A DNA stretch of 20,946 nt from a virus: positions 1 through 20,946 of IMG/VR virus record IMGVR_UViG_3300009507_000164; one strand, given 5' to 3'. The position numbers and the translations under genes are program-made. The notes below the pieces were generated by a model. That model worked only from the letters and a program-made list of their open reading frames with translations. It was not told where the DNA came from and searched no databases. This document shows, one piece after another, positions 8,201 through 13,674 of this stretch; the first letter of the stretch is position 1, and the number at the start of each line of letters is the position of its first letter.

Positions 8201-8566
8201 ACTTGCGCTAATATCAGCTAAATCAAGATTTGCACGAACTACAAATGCTCTATTAGCTACACCTAAAAATGAATATGCAGCTTGTAATCCGTATTCGTTT
8301 TGTTCGCTACCATGTAACATATTGTTACTAGCATCTTTATAAAATAAAGGGTCGCCAAATGTTTCAGACAGCTCTCTTTGTGAGCTGATTAAATAAGGCT
8401 TTCCTGCATTGGAAGCTAATGTTCCTAAAGCTGTACCTGTTGCTCCAGGATTTTGTTTATTTTCTTTTGTAGCTACAAATATAAGTGGTGTAGTACCAGG
8501 TTCAGCTGGAGTATAAAAACTCTCGTCGCTTACTGATACTGATACACCTGGTGATGTTAATGCCAT
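5231..8566 (-). CDS. gp18: Contractile tail sheath protein gp18, greatly enlarged
   Basis: 1111 aa against 659 in T4. It forms the contractile sheath around the gp19 tube. The N-terminal handshake region (ALTSPGVSVSVSDESFY, 2-18) and the first core piece to about 115 are standard. The conserved C-terminal core runs from roughly 735 to the end, with NDKITRDEIKQQVEGLLVEL and a final VEFIYIPLRLKNTGEIAGL that complete the sheath fold. Between them lie about 600 residues of Thr/Ser/Gly-rich beta modules, far more than in T4. At least five contain a G-x-(W/Y) turn followed by a W/Y-N-x-x-x-W-type motif (near 133-150, 193-220, 359-393, 595-622 and 660-690). These probably decorate the outside of the sheath. 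The start is set by an AAGGGGA Shine-Dalgarno and a late box at 8607-8614. Confidence 0.95.
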   Translation of the reverse strand: MALTSPGVSVSVSDESFYTPAEPGTTPLIFVATKENKQNPGATGTALGTLASNAGKPYLISSQRELSETFGDPLFYKDASNNMLHGSEQNEYGLQAAYSFLGVANRAFVVRANLDLADISASATATAGKAANASYWFDTDDTKFGIFEWNGASGTVTGGQSFTNKVPTVITDTTKVVDYAGADYTPKGSVGAIGDYAVVAVTNINRMWYKNSVGAWVEIGSSAWKASHPMVTGTVSTPTIVAGQTLSFNISLVDSGGTQISQVTSGTTLTSIVGDINGNSTLQTAGITAKAISNRLAIYYNGSTAQGGVAVDRVEIYGDVALTTALGITQGDYYSPELNIAPHTNVPEFKAINPNPRPTGSIWIKTTNPNKGANWSVKQYNSTSDVWTTIDAPIYNTNYAAIYSLDSTGGGANISEGALYIQNNLTEIAEKLATFKVYRKNNSGATTITSGKVLASTYSAGTYSFTVSESKTGIATMSTPVTVSFTATGATSDAELIANAINSAGFTNITATIDSVNRITVSHALGGDIRFVDTAGALASLFTIYDSTNASSTTNFYFVPGTNTSTSPKQFMASSWKVLTYTAKATEPTTIPATGTLWYSSIVDEVDLLIHNGTTWVGLHNFDPLGGSATGASSVLDPAGPIVSASQPTTQSDKSALVEGDIWISTADLENYPTMYRWNASSAKWAILDKTDQTTENGILFDDVRYNTSGANSATAGTIVDLLTSNYLDPDSPDPALYPKGMILWNTRRSGFNVKRYVQNHIDTDALNTRMANASMSGYYANRWVTESANNQDGSGSFGRHAQRKVVVSKLQASVNDNDDIRDNESKLFNLIACPGYPELIGEMKTLNYDRGLTAFVIGDAPMRLRPTATNINNWVTNTALAPEDNDDGLVTNDEYLGVYYPAGFTSDNAGNNIVVPASHMVLRTIALNDQVAYPWFAPAGTRRGGVTNATATGYISAEGEFISSPLNAGQRDTLYSNNVNPITFLQGSGIVIFGQKTRAKNASSLDRVNVARLVIYLRSQLNALAKPYLFEPNDKITRDEIKQQVEGLLVELVGLRAIYDYLVVCDTTNNTSTRIDRNELYVDIAIEPVKAVEFIYIPLRLKNTGEIAGL

Positions 8567-8606
8567 TTTTAGTTCCCCTTGTCTGATGGTAATATTTTGT
8601 TAATAG

Positions 8607-8614
8607 TATTTAGC
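8607..8614 (-). promoter_or_regulatory. Late promoter box GCTAAATA for gp18
   Basis: GCTAAATA 40 nt before the gp18 ATG, lying inside a palindrome (8609-8626, arms TTTAGCAT and ATGCTAAA). The gp13 promoter has the same GCTAAATA variant. Confidence 0.6.
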
Positions 8615-8626
8615 ATACATGCTAAA
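8609..8626. repeat. Palindrome overlapping the gp18 late promoter
   Basis: TTTAGCAT (8609-8616) and ATGCTAAA (8619-8626) are perfect inverted arms separated by 2 bp. They cover most of the GCTAAATA box, so a hairpin in read-through RNA or a protein-binding palindrome is possible. Confidence 0.6.
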
Positions 8627-8644
8627 AACTACCGGATTTTACCG

Positions 8645-8660
8645 TTAACTACATAGTTAA
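8645..8660. repeat. Palindrome just past the gp13 stop
   Basis: TTAACTA (8645-8651) and TAGTTAA (8654-8660) are inverted arms around 2 bp, immediately behind the gp13 stop codon. No U-run follows on the minus strand, so termination is not supported. It may mark a processing or pausing site. Confidence 0.5.
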
Positions 8661-8661
8661 T

Positions 8662-9420
8662 TCAGCCAATTAGGAAGGAATATCCAGTTCCGCCTGCTAC
8701 AGCAGTTGAAACTTCAATTTCAAGTTTTTCCATTTCTTGCTGGGCTTCTGCCTTTAAACTAGCACCATTAAGTGCAGTTCCGCCTTGTGGACCTGCAATG
8801 GTGGAAAATTTTTCTCGTGCTTCGCCTAGCATATATTTACAAGCTGCGAGTGTATAATCTTTAATCCATTGCTTTGCTAGATAATCAGCTAGTATTTGCG
8901 TATCAGGTCTATAATTATAACAAAATAACAATACCGATTCTTCTGATCCTGGACGTTGCAAAACTGTTAATTTTTTTGTTGCACTATTCCAAGTAAACTC
9001 AATAAATGCACCAAACATTCTAGCTACAAGTTCTTGGTGCTGAGAATACAATTCGTAAGTTGCTAATCCTCCCATACCAGATCCTGATAGTAAATATGTA
9101 TTAGTATATGCTAAATTAAATGGATCATATAATGTTCCGCCATCGCCGCCACCGCTTCGACTACCAACACTGCGTCTGTAAATTTGTCTAACTTCAATTA
9201 CTTCAGTGGGCAAAGTATAATGATTTTGATCTTTAACTAAATCAAGAGTAATATAACTCTCTTCAACTGAATTTTCAGATTTTTGTCTAAATTTTGATAA
9301 AGCTTTTGATAATGCAGTTTCATAATGTATAGGATCAAGTTCTACATCGATCATACCTCCGCCAAGGAATGCATGAATATAATCAAAAACTTCTTGTTTT
9401 TCAGTTTGTAAGTCTGCCAT
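8662..9420 (-). CDS. gp13: Neck protein gp13
   Basis: 252 aa (T4 gp13: 309). With gp14 it forms the neck that closes the filled head and receives the tail. The first 60 residues (EVFDYIHAFLGGGMIDVELDPIHYETALSKALSKFRQ) show the helical start typical of the family, where a conserved acidic stretch precedes an alpha helix. YITLDLVKDQNHYTLP (56-71) leads into the beta core, and a Gly-rich loop (SRSGGGDGG) is near residue 90. LAKQWIKDYTLAACKYMLGEAREKF (about 180-205) is the signature helix. A late box (9438-9445) and GGAG set the start. Unlike in T4, gp14 and gp15 lie on the opposite strand, divergent from gp13. Confidence 0.88.
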   Translation of the reverse strand: MADLQTEKQEVFDYIHAFLGGGMIDVELDPIHYETALSKALSKFRQKSENSVEESYITLDLVKDQNHYTLPTEVIEVRQIYRRSVGSRSGGGDGGTLYDPFNLAYTNTYLLSGSGMGGLATYELYSQHQELVARMFGAFIEFTWNSATKKLTVLQRPGSEESVLLFCYNYRPDTQILADYLAKQWIKDYTLAACKYMLGEAREKFSTIAGPQGGTALNGASLKAEAQQEMEKLEIEVSTAVAGGTGYSFLIG

Positions 9421-9437
9421 GTTTAAGTCTCCGCTAG

Positions 9438-9445
9438 TATTTAGC
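9438..9445 (-). promoter_or_regulatory. Late promoter box GCTAAATA for gp13
   Basis: GCTAAATA 18 nt before the gp13 ATG, with GGAG in the short leader. Its edge is 5 bp from the opposing plus-strand box at 9451-9458, forming a bidirectional late promoter. Confidence 0.7.
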
Positions 9446-9450
9446 GTAAC

Positions 9451-9458
9451 GATAAATA
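9451..9458 (+). promoter_or_regulatory. Late promoter box GATAAATA for gp14, leaderless type
   Basis: GATAAATA, then TAAGT, then the ATG of gp14 at 9464. The 5-nt gap is the same as at 4451-4458, again with no Shine-Dalgarno. It is the only candidate promoter seen for the plus-strand gp14-gp15-Nudix unit. Confidence 0.75.
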
Positions 9459-9463
9459 TAAGT

Positions 9464-10597
9464 ATGCCAAGATTAAGTTTATACCGACCAAATAAAACTG
9501 CCGATTATGAATTCTTAGATAAAGTTATCTATGAACAATTTTCAATTGGTGGCACTGATGTATTTGTCCATAAGTTTTTAGGTCCTGACAATCCATCAGT
9601 TGTCGAGTCAACAGCAGATAAGCCAAGATATAATGAAGTTGCTGAAACAAATATTCAAGATATGTTGTTTCTTGAAAACAGAGATCGAAAATACGATCCT
9701 GATATATATGAAATCCGTGGAATATATAATATTCAAGATAATGACTTTAATTTAAGTCAGTTTGGATTGTTTTTAAGTAGTGATACTTTATATCTAACTG
9801 TACACATTAATAGTAGTGTAAAAACAATTGGGCGTAAATTGATCAGTGGCGATGTAATTGAACTGCCGCATCTTGTTGATGAACATGCACTAAATGATTT
9901 TAGTGTTTCACTGAAAAGATTTTATGTAATTGAAGAAGTATCAAGGTCGTCAGAAGGATTTTCACAAACATGGTTCCCTCATTTATATAGATTAAAATTA
10001 ACACAGATTATTGATAGTCAACAGTATAAAGATATACTTGACAAATCTGCAGAAGATGATGAAGGAAATACCCTAAGAGATGTTCTAAGTACTTATAATC
10101 AAGAAAAAGCAATCAATGATGCTGTTGTTGCTCAAGCCGAAGTTGATGCTCCAAAAAGCGGATATGATACTAGTTATTTTTATACACTCCAAGTAGATAA
10201 TGATGGTAAACCCGAATTAGTTTCAACTGGTGCCGATTCAGCAATTGATAGAGCAAATGCACCTCCTGAAAGATCAGGGTATTCGGGCTATCTAGTTGGA
10301 GACGGATTGCCACCAAATGGAGAAGTATTTGGTAGCGGAATAGGATTTCCTGTAAGCAGTCAGAATGGAGACTATTTTTTAAGAACTGATTTCTTTCCTA
10401 ATAGACTATTTAGATTTAACGGAACAAGATGGATTAAAATGGAAGACAACGTAAGACAAACTCTAACTAATACTAATTCTAGAGATACACAACGTACATC
10501 GTTTATTAATAATACTAAAACTTCAACAATAGGCGGTACTACTGTAACAGAACGTCAGAGCTTGTCGAAAGCACTATCACCAAGGGCAGATAACTAA
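9464..10597 (+). CDS. gp14: Neck protein gp14
   Basis: 377 aa from the ATG at 9464 (T4 gp14: 256). It partners gp13 in the neck. MPRLSLYRPNKTADYEFLD and the GGTDVFVHKFLGP block (about 28-40) open the protein. LFLENRDRKYDPDIYEIRG (about 68-86) and VIELPHL precede the RFYVIEEVSRSSEGFSQTWFPHLYRLKL stretch, matching the gp14 region where T4 has DLIYFPMDNSLFEINWVEP. The last 150 residues are an extension absent from T4, with a G-D-Y-F...RFNGTRW motif at about 300-325. An in-frame ATG at 9419 would add 15 residues but lies in gp13's start and upstream of the promoter, so 9464 is preferred. The stop overlaps the gp15 ATG by one base (TAATG). Confidence 0.85.
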   Translation: MPRLSLYRPNKTADYEFLDKVIYEQFSIGGTDVFVHKFLGPDNPSVVESTADKPRYNEVAETNIQDMLFLENRDRKYDPDIYEIRGIYNIQDNDFNLSQFGLFLSSDTLYLTVHINSSVKTIGRKLISGDVIELPHLVDEHALNDFSVSLKRFYVIEEVSRSSEGFSQTWFPHLYRLKLTQIIDSQQYKDILDKSAEDDEGNTLRDVLSTYNQEKAINDAVVAQAEVDAPKSGYDTSYFYTLQVDNDGKPELVSTGADSAIDRANAPPERSGYSGYLVGDGLPPNGEVFGSGIGFPVSSQNGDYFLRTDFFPNRLFRFNGTRWIKMEDNVRQTLTNTNSRDTQRTSFINNTKTSTIGGTTVTERQSLSKALSPRADN

Positions 10598-12084
10598 TGT
10601 TACATTTTTATGATGGTCAAATAAGAAGATATTTAACACAGTCTATTCGGTTAATGAGTAATTTTAGCTATCAAGATGGCGACGGAGATTTACGTGAAGT
10701 ACCAGTTACTTATGGTGATTTATCACGCCAAGTAGCAAATATTATAAAAGATAATTCAGAAAACAAAATTCCAAGTGCTCCAAGAATTGCTATACATATT
10801 ACTAATTTACAACAAGATAGATCTAAAACATCTGATTCAACATATGTAAGTAAAGTTCATGTACGAGAAAGAGCATTAAATGCTGATGGTACTGAATATC
10901 TAAATGAACAAGGTAAAAATTATACAGTTGAAAGATTAATGCCAACTCCGTATATACTTGGGTTAAATGTTGATATATGGTCAACAAGTACTGATCAAAA
11001 ATTACAAATTTTAGAACAAATTTTAACTTTGTTTAATCCTTCTTTAGAAATACAATCAACTGATAATTATATTGATTGGACTAGTTTAACTAGTGTAAAT
11101 CTAGAAACAATTGTTTTCAGCAGCAGAAATGTTCCTGTTGGTATAGATACCGAAATTGATATAGCTACACTAACATTAACAACTCCTATCTATTTGTCTC
11201 CTCCTGCAAAAGTAAAACGTCTTGGAGTAATTACAAAAGTTATTGCTAGTATATACAACGAAGATTCAGGAGAGATTGAACTTGGAATTAGTACTCCAAT
11301 ATTACAATCTTATCAAGACGTTAAACATCCAGTAGAGCAAGTTACAACTAAGATTGAATCATCAACTGGCGAAGTTAATATTGAATCTGAACTTAATATT
11401 GATTTGTCAGATGTTGATCGTTCAACAATATCAACTACATATCAAAATTATGGATTGTATGTAACTGGTACTAAAGGTGAATTAGTTGTTAACGATATAG
11501 TTGGTAACGAAAGTTGGGAAATGATACTTCAAAGTTATCCAGGTCAATACAAAGCCGGAGTTAGTCAAATTCGTGTAAGACAACTAGATACTACTAACTA
11601 TCTTATTGGAACATTTACTTTAAATCCATTAAATGATAGAGAAGTTTCAATAGTATGGGATAGCGATACACTGCCAGCAAATACTATTATTAATAGTTCA
11701 TATCGTGATTCAAATAGTTTAACCAGTATTGATTATATTATTGAACCCGAAAGATGGAATCCCTCAACATATAAAGTATCAGGATTACGTGTGCTTATAT
11801 TATCTGCTATTAATAATAGTACAAATGCTAATGATGCAGCATATGACGGCCCTGATGCATGGAAAAATAATAACGGTACTGATGTAATTGCCGGCGAGAA
11901 TGATATTATTGAATGGAATGGAACCAGTTGGGATATTATATTTAATGCATCGAGTACTTCAAATATAACTTATATAAAGAATTTAAATACTAATATTCAA
12001 TATAAATGGAATGGAAAAATTTGGACTAAAAGTTGGGAAGGATTCTATTCAGGAGGAAACTGGATGGCATACTTGGATGGCTAA
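10597..12084 (+). CDS. gp15: Tail completion and sheath stabiliser protein gp15, extended
   Basis: 495 aa (T4 gp15: 272). It caps the sheath and tube and joins tail to neck. The first 210 residues carry family features in order: FYDGQIRRYLTQSIRLMSNF (4-23), LREVPVTYGD (32-41), APRIAIHITNLQQ, MPTPYILGLNVDIWSTSTDQ (about 113-132) and ILEQILTLFNPSLEI. The remaining 285 residues are an extension with beta repeats, including IIEWNGTSW (about 437-445) and YKWNGKIW (about 468-475). It follows gp14 with a 1-nt overlap and an AAGGG Shine-Dalgarno. The core assignment is firm. The role of the extension is unknown; outward decoration of the neck is a guess. Confidence 0.85.
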   Translation: MLHFYDGQIRRYLTQSIRLMSNFSYQDGDGDLREVPVTYGDLSRQVANIIKDNSENKIPSAPRIAIHITNLQQDRSKTSDSTYVSKVHVRERALNADGTEYLNEQGKNYTVERLMPTPYILGLNVDIWSTSTDQKLQILEQILTLFNPSLEIQSTDNYIDWTSLTSVNLETIVFSSRNVPVGIDTEIDIATLTLTTPIYLSPPAKVKRLGVITKVIASIYNEDSGEIELGISTPILQSYQDVKHPVEQVTTKIESSTGEVNIESELNIDLSDVDRSTISTTYQNYGLYVTGTKGELVVNDIVGNESWEMILQSYPGQYKAGVSQIRVRQLDTTNYLIGTFTLNPLNDREVSIVWDSDTLPANTIINSSYRDSNSLTSIDYIIEPERWNPSTYKVSGLRVLILSAINNSTNANDAAYDGPDAWKNNNGTDVIAGENDIIEWNGTSWDIIFNASSTSNITYIKNLNTNIQYKWNGKIWTKSWEGFYSGGNWMAYLDG

Positions 12085-12092
12085 ATTAATGT

Positions 12093-12527
12093 ATGTCTAG
12101 TATAATTTGTTCCGGGTCATTAATTTACACACTATCAACTAATAGATTTTTATTTTTACATCGAGCGCAATCACGACAAAAAAATGTGTGGGGATTACCT
12201 GGCGGAAGAAACGAAGATAACGAAACAGCATGGGAAGGTTTACAACGAGAAATTCAGGAAGAATTAGGTAATCTTCCAGATATTAAAAAAACTATTCCAC
12301 TAGAAACTTTTATCAGCAATGATGAAAATTTTAAATTTCATACTTATTTGTGTGTAATAGACAAAGAATTTATTCCATATTTAAATAAAGAACACAACGG
12401 ATATGCATGGGTAAGTTTTGGAAATTGGCCAAAGCCGTTGCATCAAGGATTATCAAATACATTAAGATCTAAAATAAATCAAAAAAAATTAGAAACTGTG
12501 TTTAAACTAATTGAGTTAGTTGTTTAA
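12093..12527 (+). CDS. Nudix hydrolase
   Basis: 144 aa, a small single-domain Nudix enzyme, which typically hydrolyses a nucleoside diphosphate linked to another group (a nucleotide, sugar, coenzyme or RNA cap). The Nudix box is visible at 38-59: Gly38, Glu44, then REIQEELG (52-59) with the metal-binding Glu pair 56-57. The last consensus position, usually I/L/V, is Asn60. NVWGLPGG leads into the box as in many NTP pyrophosphohydrolases. The gene starts 8 nt after the gp15 stop, so it is late, expressed with neck proteins. That is unusual for an enzyme that would serve early metabolism. Its stop overlaps by 4 bp the stop of the convergent minus-strand gene. Substrate cannot be read from sequence; sanitising NTPs or acting on sugar nucleotides or RNA 5' ends are options. 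Confidence 0.9.
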   Translation: MSSIICSGSLIYTLSTNRFLFLHRAQSRQKNVWGLPGGRNEDNETAWEGLQREIQEELGNLPDIKKTIPLETFISNDENFKFHTYLCVIDKEFIPYLNKEHNGYAWVSFGNWPKPLHQGLSNTLRSKINQKKLETVFKLIELVV

Positions 12528-12784
12528 TGCAAATCTACCCATGCGCCGTTTGCATAGCCCTGGAATTTATTTGTAGTGGTATTGTATATAGTACTACCAT
12601 TTGCCGGAGTAAGTGCGTCACGTTGTGTGGTTGTACAATTTGATAATGTAAAAGTATTTTGACCTGTTATTTTTACATAGCCGCCAAGTTCAATAGTGCC
12701 AGCATCAATATCAATCAATCCGTTACTTTTCACTTTTATTTTGTATAAATCTACATCGTAGTGTTGTACTTTAGATACTGCCAT
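12524..12784 (-). CDS. Small fibre-type structural protein
   Basis: 86 aa. The N-terminus (MAVSKVQHYDVDLYKIKVKSN) is followed by IDIDAGTIELGG beta turns. The C-terminal half holds the pattern Q-R-D-A-L-T-P-A-N-G-S-T-I-Y-N-T-T-T (54-71) with G-Y-A-N-G-A-W-V-D-L (76-85). That repeat is common at the ends of phage fibre and tail proteins, where an N-x-x-W turn closes a small beta unit. A GGAGG Shine-Dalgarno precedes the ATG. No promoter is visible, so it is probably read with the 153-aa gene. A virion appendage role is inferred from the motif, not shown. It runs convergently into the Nudix gene. Confidence 0.75.
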   Translation of the reverse strand: MAVSKVQHYDVDLYKIKVKSNGLIDIDAGTIELGGYVKITGQNTFTLSNCTTTQRDALTPANGSTIYNTTTNKFQGYANGAWVDLH

Positions 12785-12802
12785 AGTTCCTCCAATAGTT
12801 GT

Positions 12803-12831
12803 GTTAGGACAATCCTTAAAACTGTCCTAAC
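12803..12831 (-). repeat. 9-bp hairpin in the leader of the fibre-type gene
   Basis: GTTAGGACA (12803-12811) and TGTCCTAAC (12823-12831) are perfect inverted arms around an 11-nt loop, in the 65-nt gap between two minus-strand genes. There is no U-run after the stem, so termination is unlikely. mRNA processing or stabilisation would fit. Confidence 0.7.
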
Positions 12832-12849
12832 TAATACTAAAATTAATTA

Positions 12850-13311
12850 TTATGCGTCTTCAGTGAAATCATCATCATCTGTATCAGATAATGTGTTGTC
12901 ATCGCCAGCTTCTTCCATACGTACAATGCCAGCTGCTGCTGATCCTGTAAGTGCATATTTTATCGATGTTCCTGCTAATGCATTTGAACCAGTTGCACTT
13001 GGTGAAGCAACAGTAACTTTTCTGCCTGTAATTTTTGCAACACCGTATGTTTCTGAATCAGCGCCTTGTACTGAAATTGACATTTCGCCTGCTGATAATG
13101 CCGCTGGTAGTACACCAGTTTTTAGTGTGCAAGTAAATAAGCCTGCTGTTCCAATTTCTTCACAAACAAATTTCTTAGAACCTTTTTGTTTTACAATATA
13201 GCCCTCTTTAACTGCTGTTCCGTTATGAAAATTTACTTTGATTTCTGTTCCCGAAGCTGTAGGTCCTGTGCCTGCTACTCCAAACAATCTTTTATTAAGT
13301 GGTCTTCCCAT
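12850..13311 (-). CDS. Small virion-type protein, MGRPLNKR family, acidic tail
   Basis: 153 aa. The N-terminal MGRPLNKRLFG resembles a start seen in small proteins encoded near gp23 in marine T4-like phages; I know no assigned function for these. The middle is Gly/Thr/Ala-rich with predicted beta strands (EIKVNFHNGTAVKEGYIVKQK, 23-43; EMSISVQGADSETYGVAKI, about 76-94). The last 25 residues are strongly acidic (DDNTLSDTDDDDFTEDA). A late box at 13407-13414 lies upstream of a roughly 90-nt leader with hairpins, and AGGAG precedes the ATG. Expression as a separate strong late unit and the small beta-rich design suit a head or tail decoration protein, but this is inference from position and composition. 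Confidence 0.75.
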   Translation of the reverse strand: MGRPLNKRLFGVAGTGPTASGTEIKVNFHNGTAVKEGYIVKQKGSKKFVCEEIGTAGLFTCTLKTGVLPAALSAGEMSISVQGADSETYGVAKITGRKVTVASPSATGSNALAGTSIKYALTGSAAAGIVRMEEAGDDNTLSDTDDDDFTEDA

Positions 13312-13401
13312 TTTTTTTCTCCTATAAAAGTAGTCCTATCCGGGTTCTATCCGGTACGCTGTTGGGACAGCATAAGTGTGCTTAATAACACACTATCTGA
13401 C
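13312..13401 (-). promoter_or_regulatory. Structured 5' leader of the 153-aa gene
   Basis: About 90 nt from the predicted late start. It holds short hairpins (GTGTG...CACAC near 13376-13393; GCTGT/ACAGC near 13360-13373), a direct repeat of CCGGATAG (13336-13353 region) and an AGGAG site close to the ATG. The long structured leader contrasts with the short or absent leaders elsewhere in the window. Confidence 0.5.
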
Positions 13402-13406
13402 GTATA

Positions 13407-13414
13407 TATTTATC
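13407..13414 (-). promoter_or_regulatory. Late promoter box GATAAATA for the 153-aa gene
   Basis: GATAAATA lies 7 bp beyond the U-run of the small-RNA terminator. The RNA gene therefore ends just before a new late unit begins. Confidence 0.75.
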
Positions 13415-13420
13415 AAATAC

Positions 13421-13452
13421 AAAAAAAGGTCCTGCCACTGTAGCAGAACCTT
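13421..13452 (-). terminator. Intrinsic terminator of the small RNA gene
   Basis: The RNA stem AAGGTTCTGC/GCAGGACCTT (10 bp with one G-U; 13426-13435 and 13443-13452) with a 7-nt loop is followed by seven U (13421-13427, partly shared with the stem). Its 5' arm overlaps a competing helix (13449-13455 with 13470-13476). Confidence 0.9.
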
Positions 13453-13639
13453 CCTTAATTAATATTGATAGGAAGGAATTACTTATTACCTTCAACCGGG
13501 CACAAGTAGACTCGTGCAATTAACCCAGAACATGTATGCAGTCGCTAAACCAATCCGCTAAGATTCTTCTACATTACCTTGATGCCGTCTACCGACATCG
13601 CTTCAGTCACCATCTAAGTTAAACCGTCGCCTAACTTAT
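13421..13639 (-). ncRNA. Candidate autonomous structured small RNA downstream of gp23
   Basis: About 219 nt from the predicted start of a strong host-type promoter to a U-tailed terminator, with no plausible protein. The RNA can form a 5' hairpin (AAGTTA/TAACTT, 13616-13621 with 13632-13637), a 7-bp hairpin with a 5-nt loop (13581-13587 with 13593-13599), and a 7-bp hairpin with a UCUA loop (13500-13506 with 13511-13517). It can also form a CCTTCCT/AGGAAGG helix (13449-13455 with 13470-13476) that competes with the terminator stem. G-U pairs keep the stems intact. AAGGTAAT recurs after each of the two 7-bp hairpins, and TTAGCG occurs twice between them. The nearest flanking signals are the gp23 terminator upstream and a late promoter downstream, so it is a separate unit. 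It is not a tRNA: no acceptor stem or T-loop was found. Function is unknown. Confidence 0.75.
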
Positions 13640-13645
13640 GTACTT

Positions 13646-13674
13646 AATATAGCAAACTTATATGGTGTTGTCAA
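13646..13674 (-). promoter_or_regulatory. Sigma-70-type promoter for the small RNA
   Basis: Perfect -35 TTGACA (13669-13674), a 17-bp spacer, and -10 TATATT (13646-13651). An A/T-tract resembling an UP element lies upstream (about 13679-13691). This is unlike the NATAAATA late boxes of the structural genes, so the RNA could be made early by unmodified host polymerase. Confidence 0.85.

Noticed and set aside
9419-9463. Upstream ATG extending gp14 by 15 residues
   Set aside because: It overlaps the gp13 start and lies before the late box, and the extension looks unlike gp14 N-termini. The ATG at 9464 fits the promoter.
12505-12521. AACTAA/TTAGTT inverted repeat at the convergent Nudix end as a terminator
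   Set aside because: The stem is only 6 bp of A/T-rich sequence, it codes for the Nudix C-terminus, and no clear U-run follows on either strand.
13562-13606. Possible 14-codon ORF inside the small RNA (MVTEAMSVDGIKVM)
   Set aside because: No Shine-Dalgarno precedes it and it overlaps the stable hairpin at 13581-13599. It is too short to support as a gene by eye.
13421-13639. tRNA or tmRNA in the gap after gp23
   Set aside because: No 7-bp acceptor stem, T-loop GGTTCRA-type sequence or CCA end could be found on either strand.
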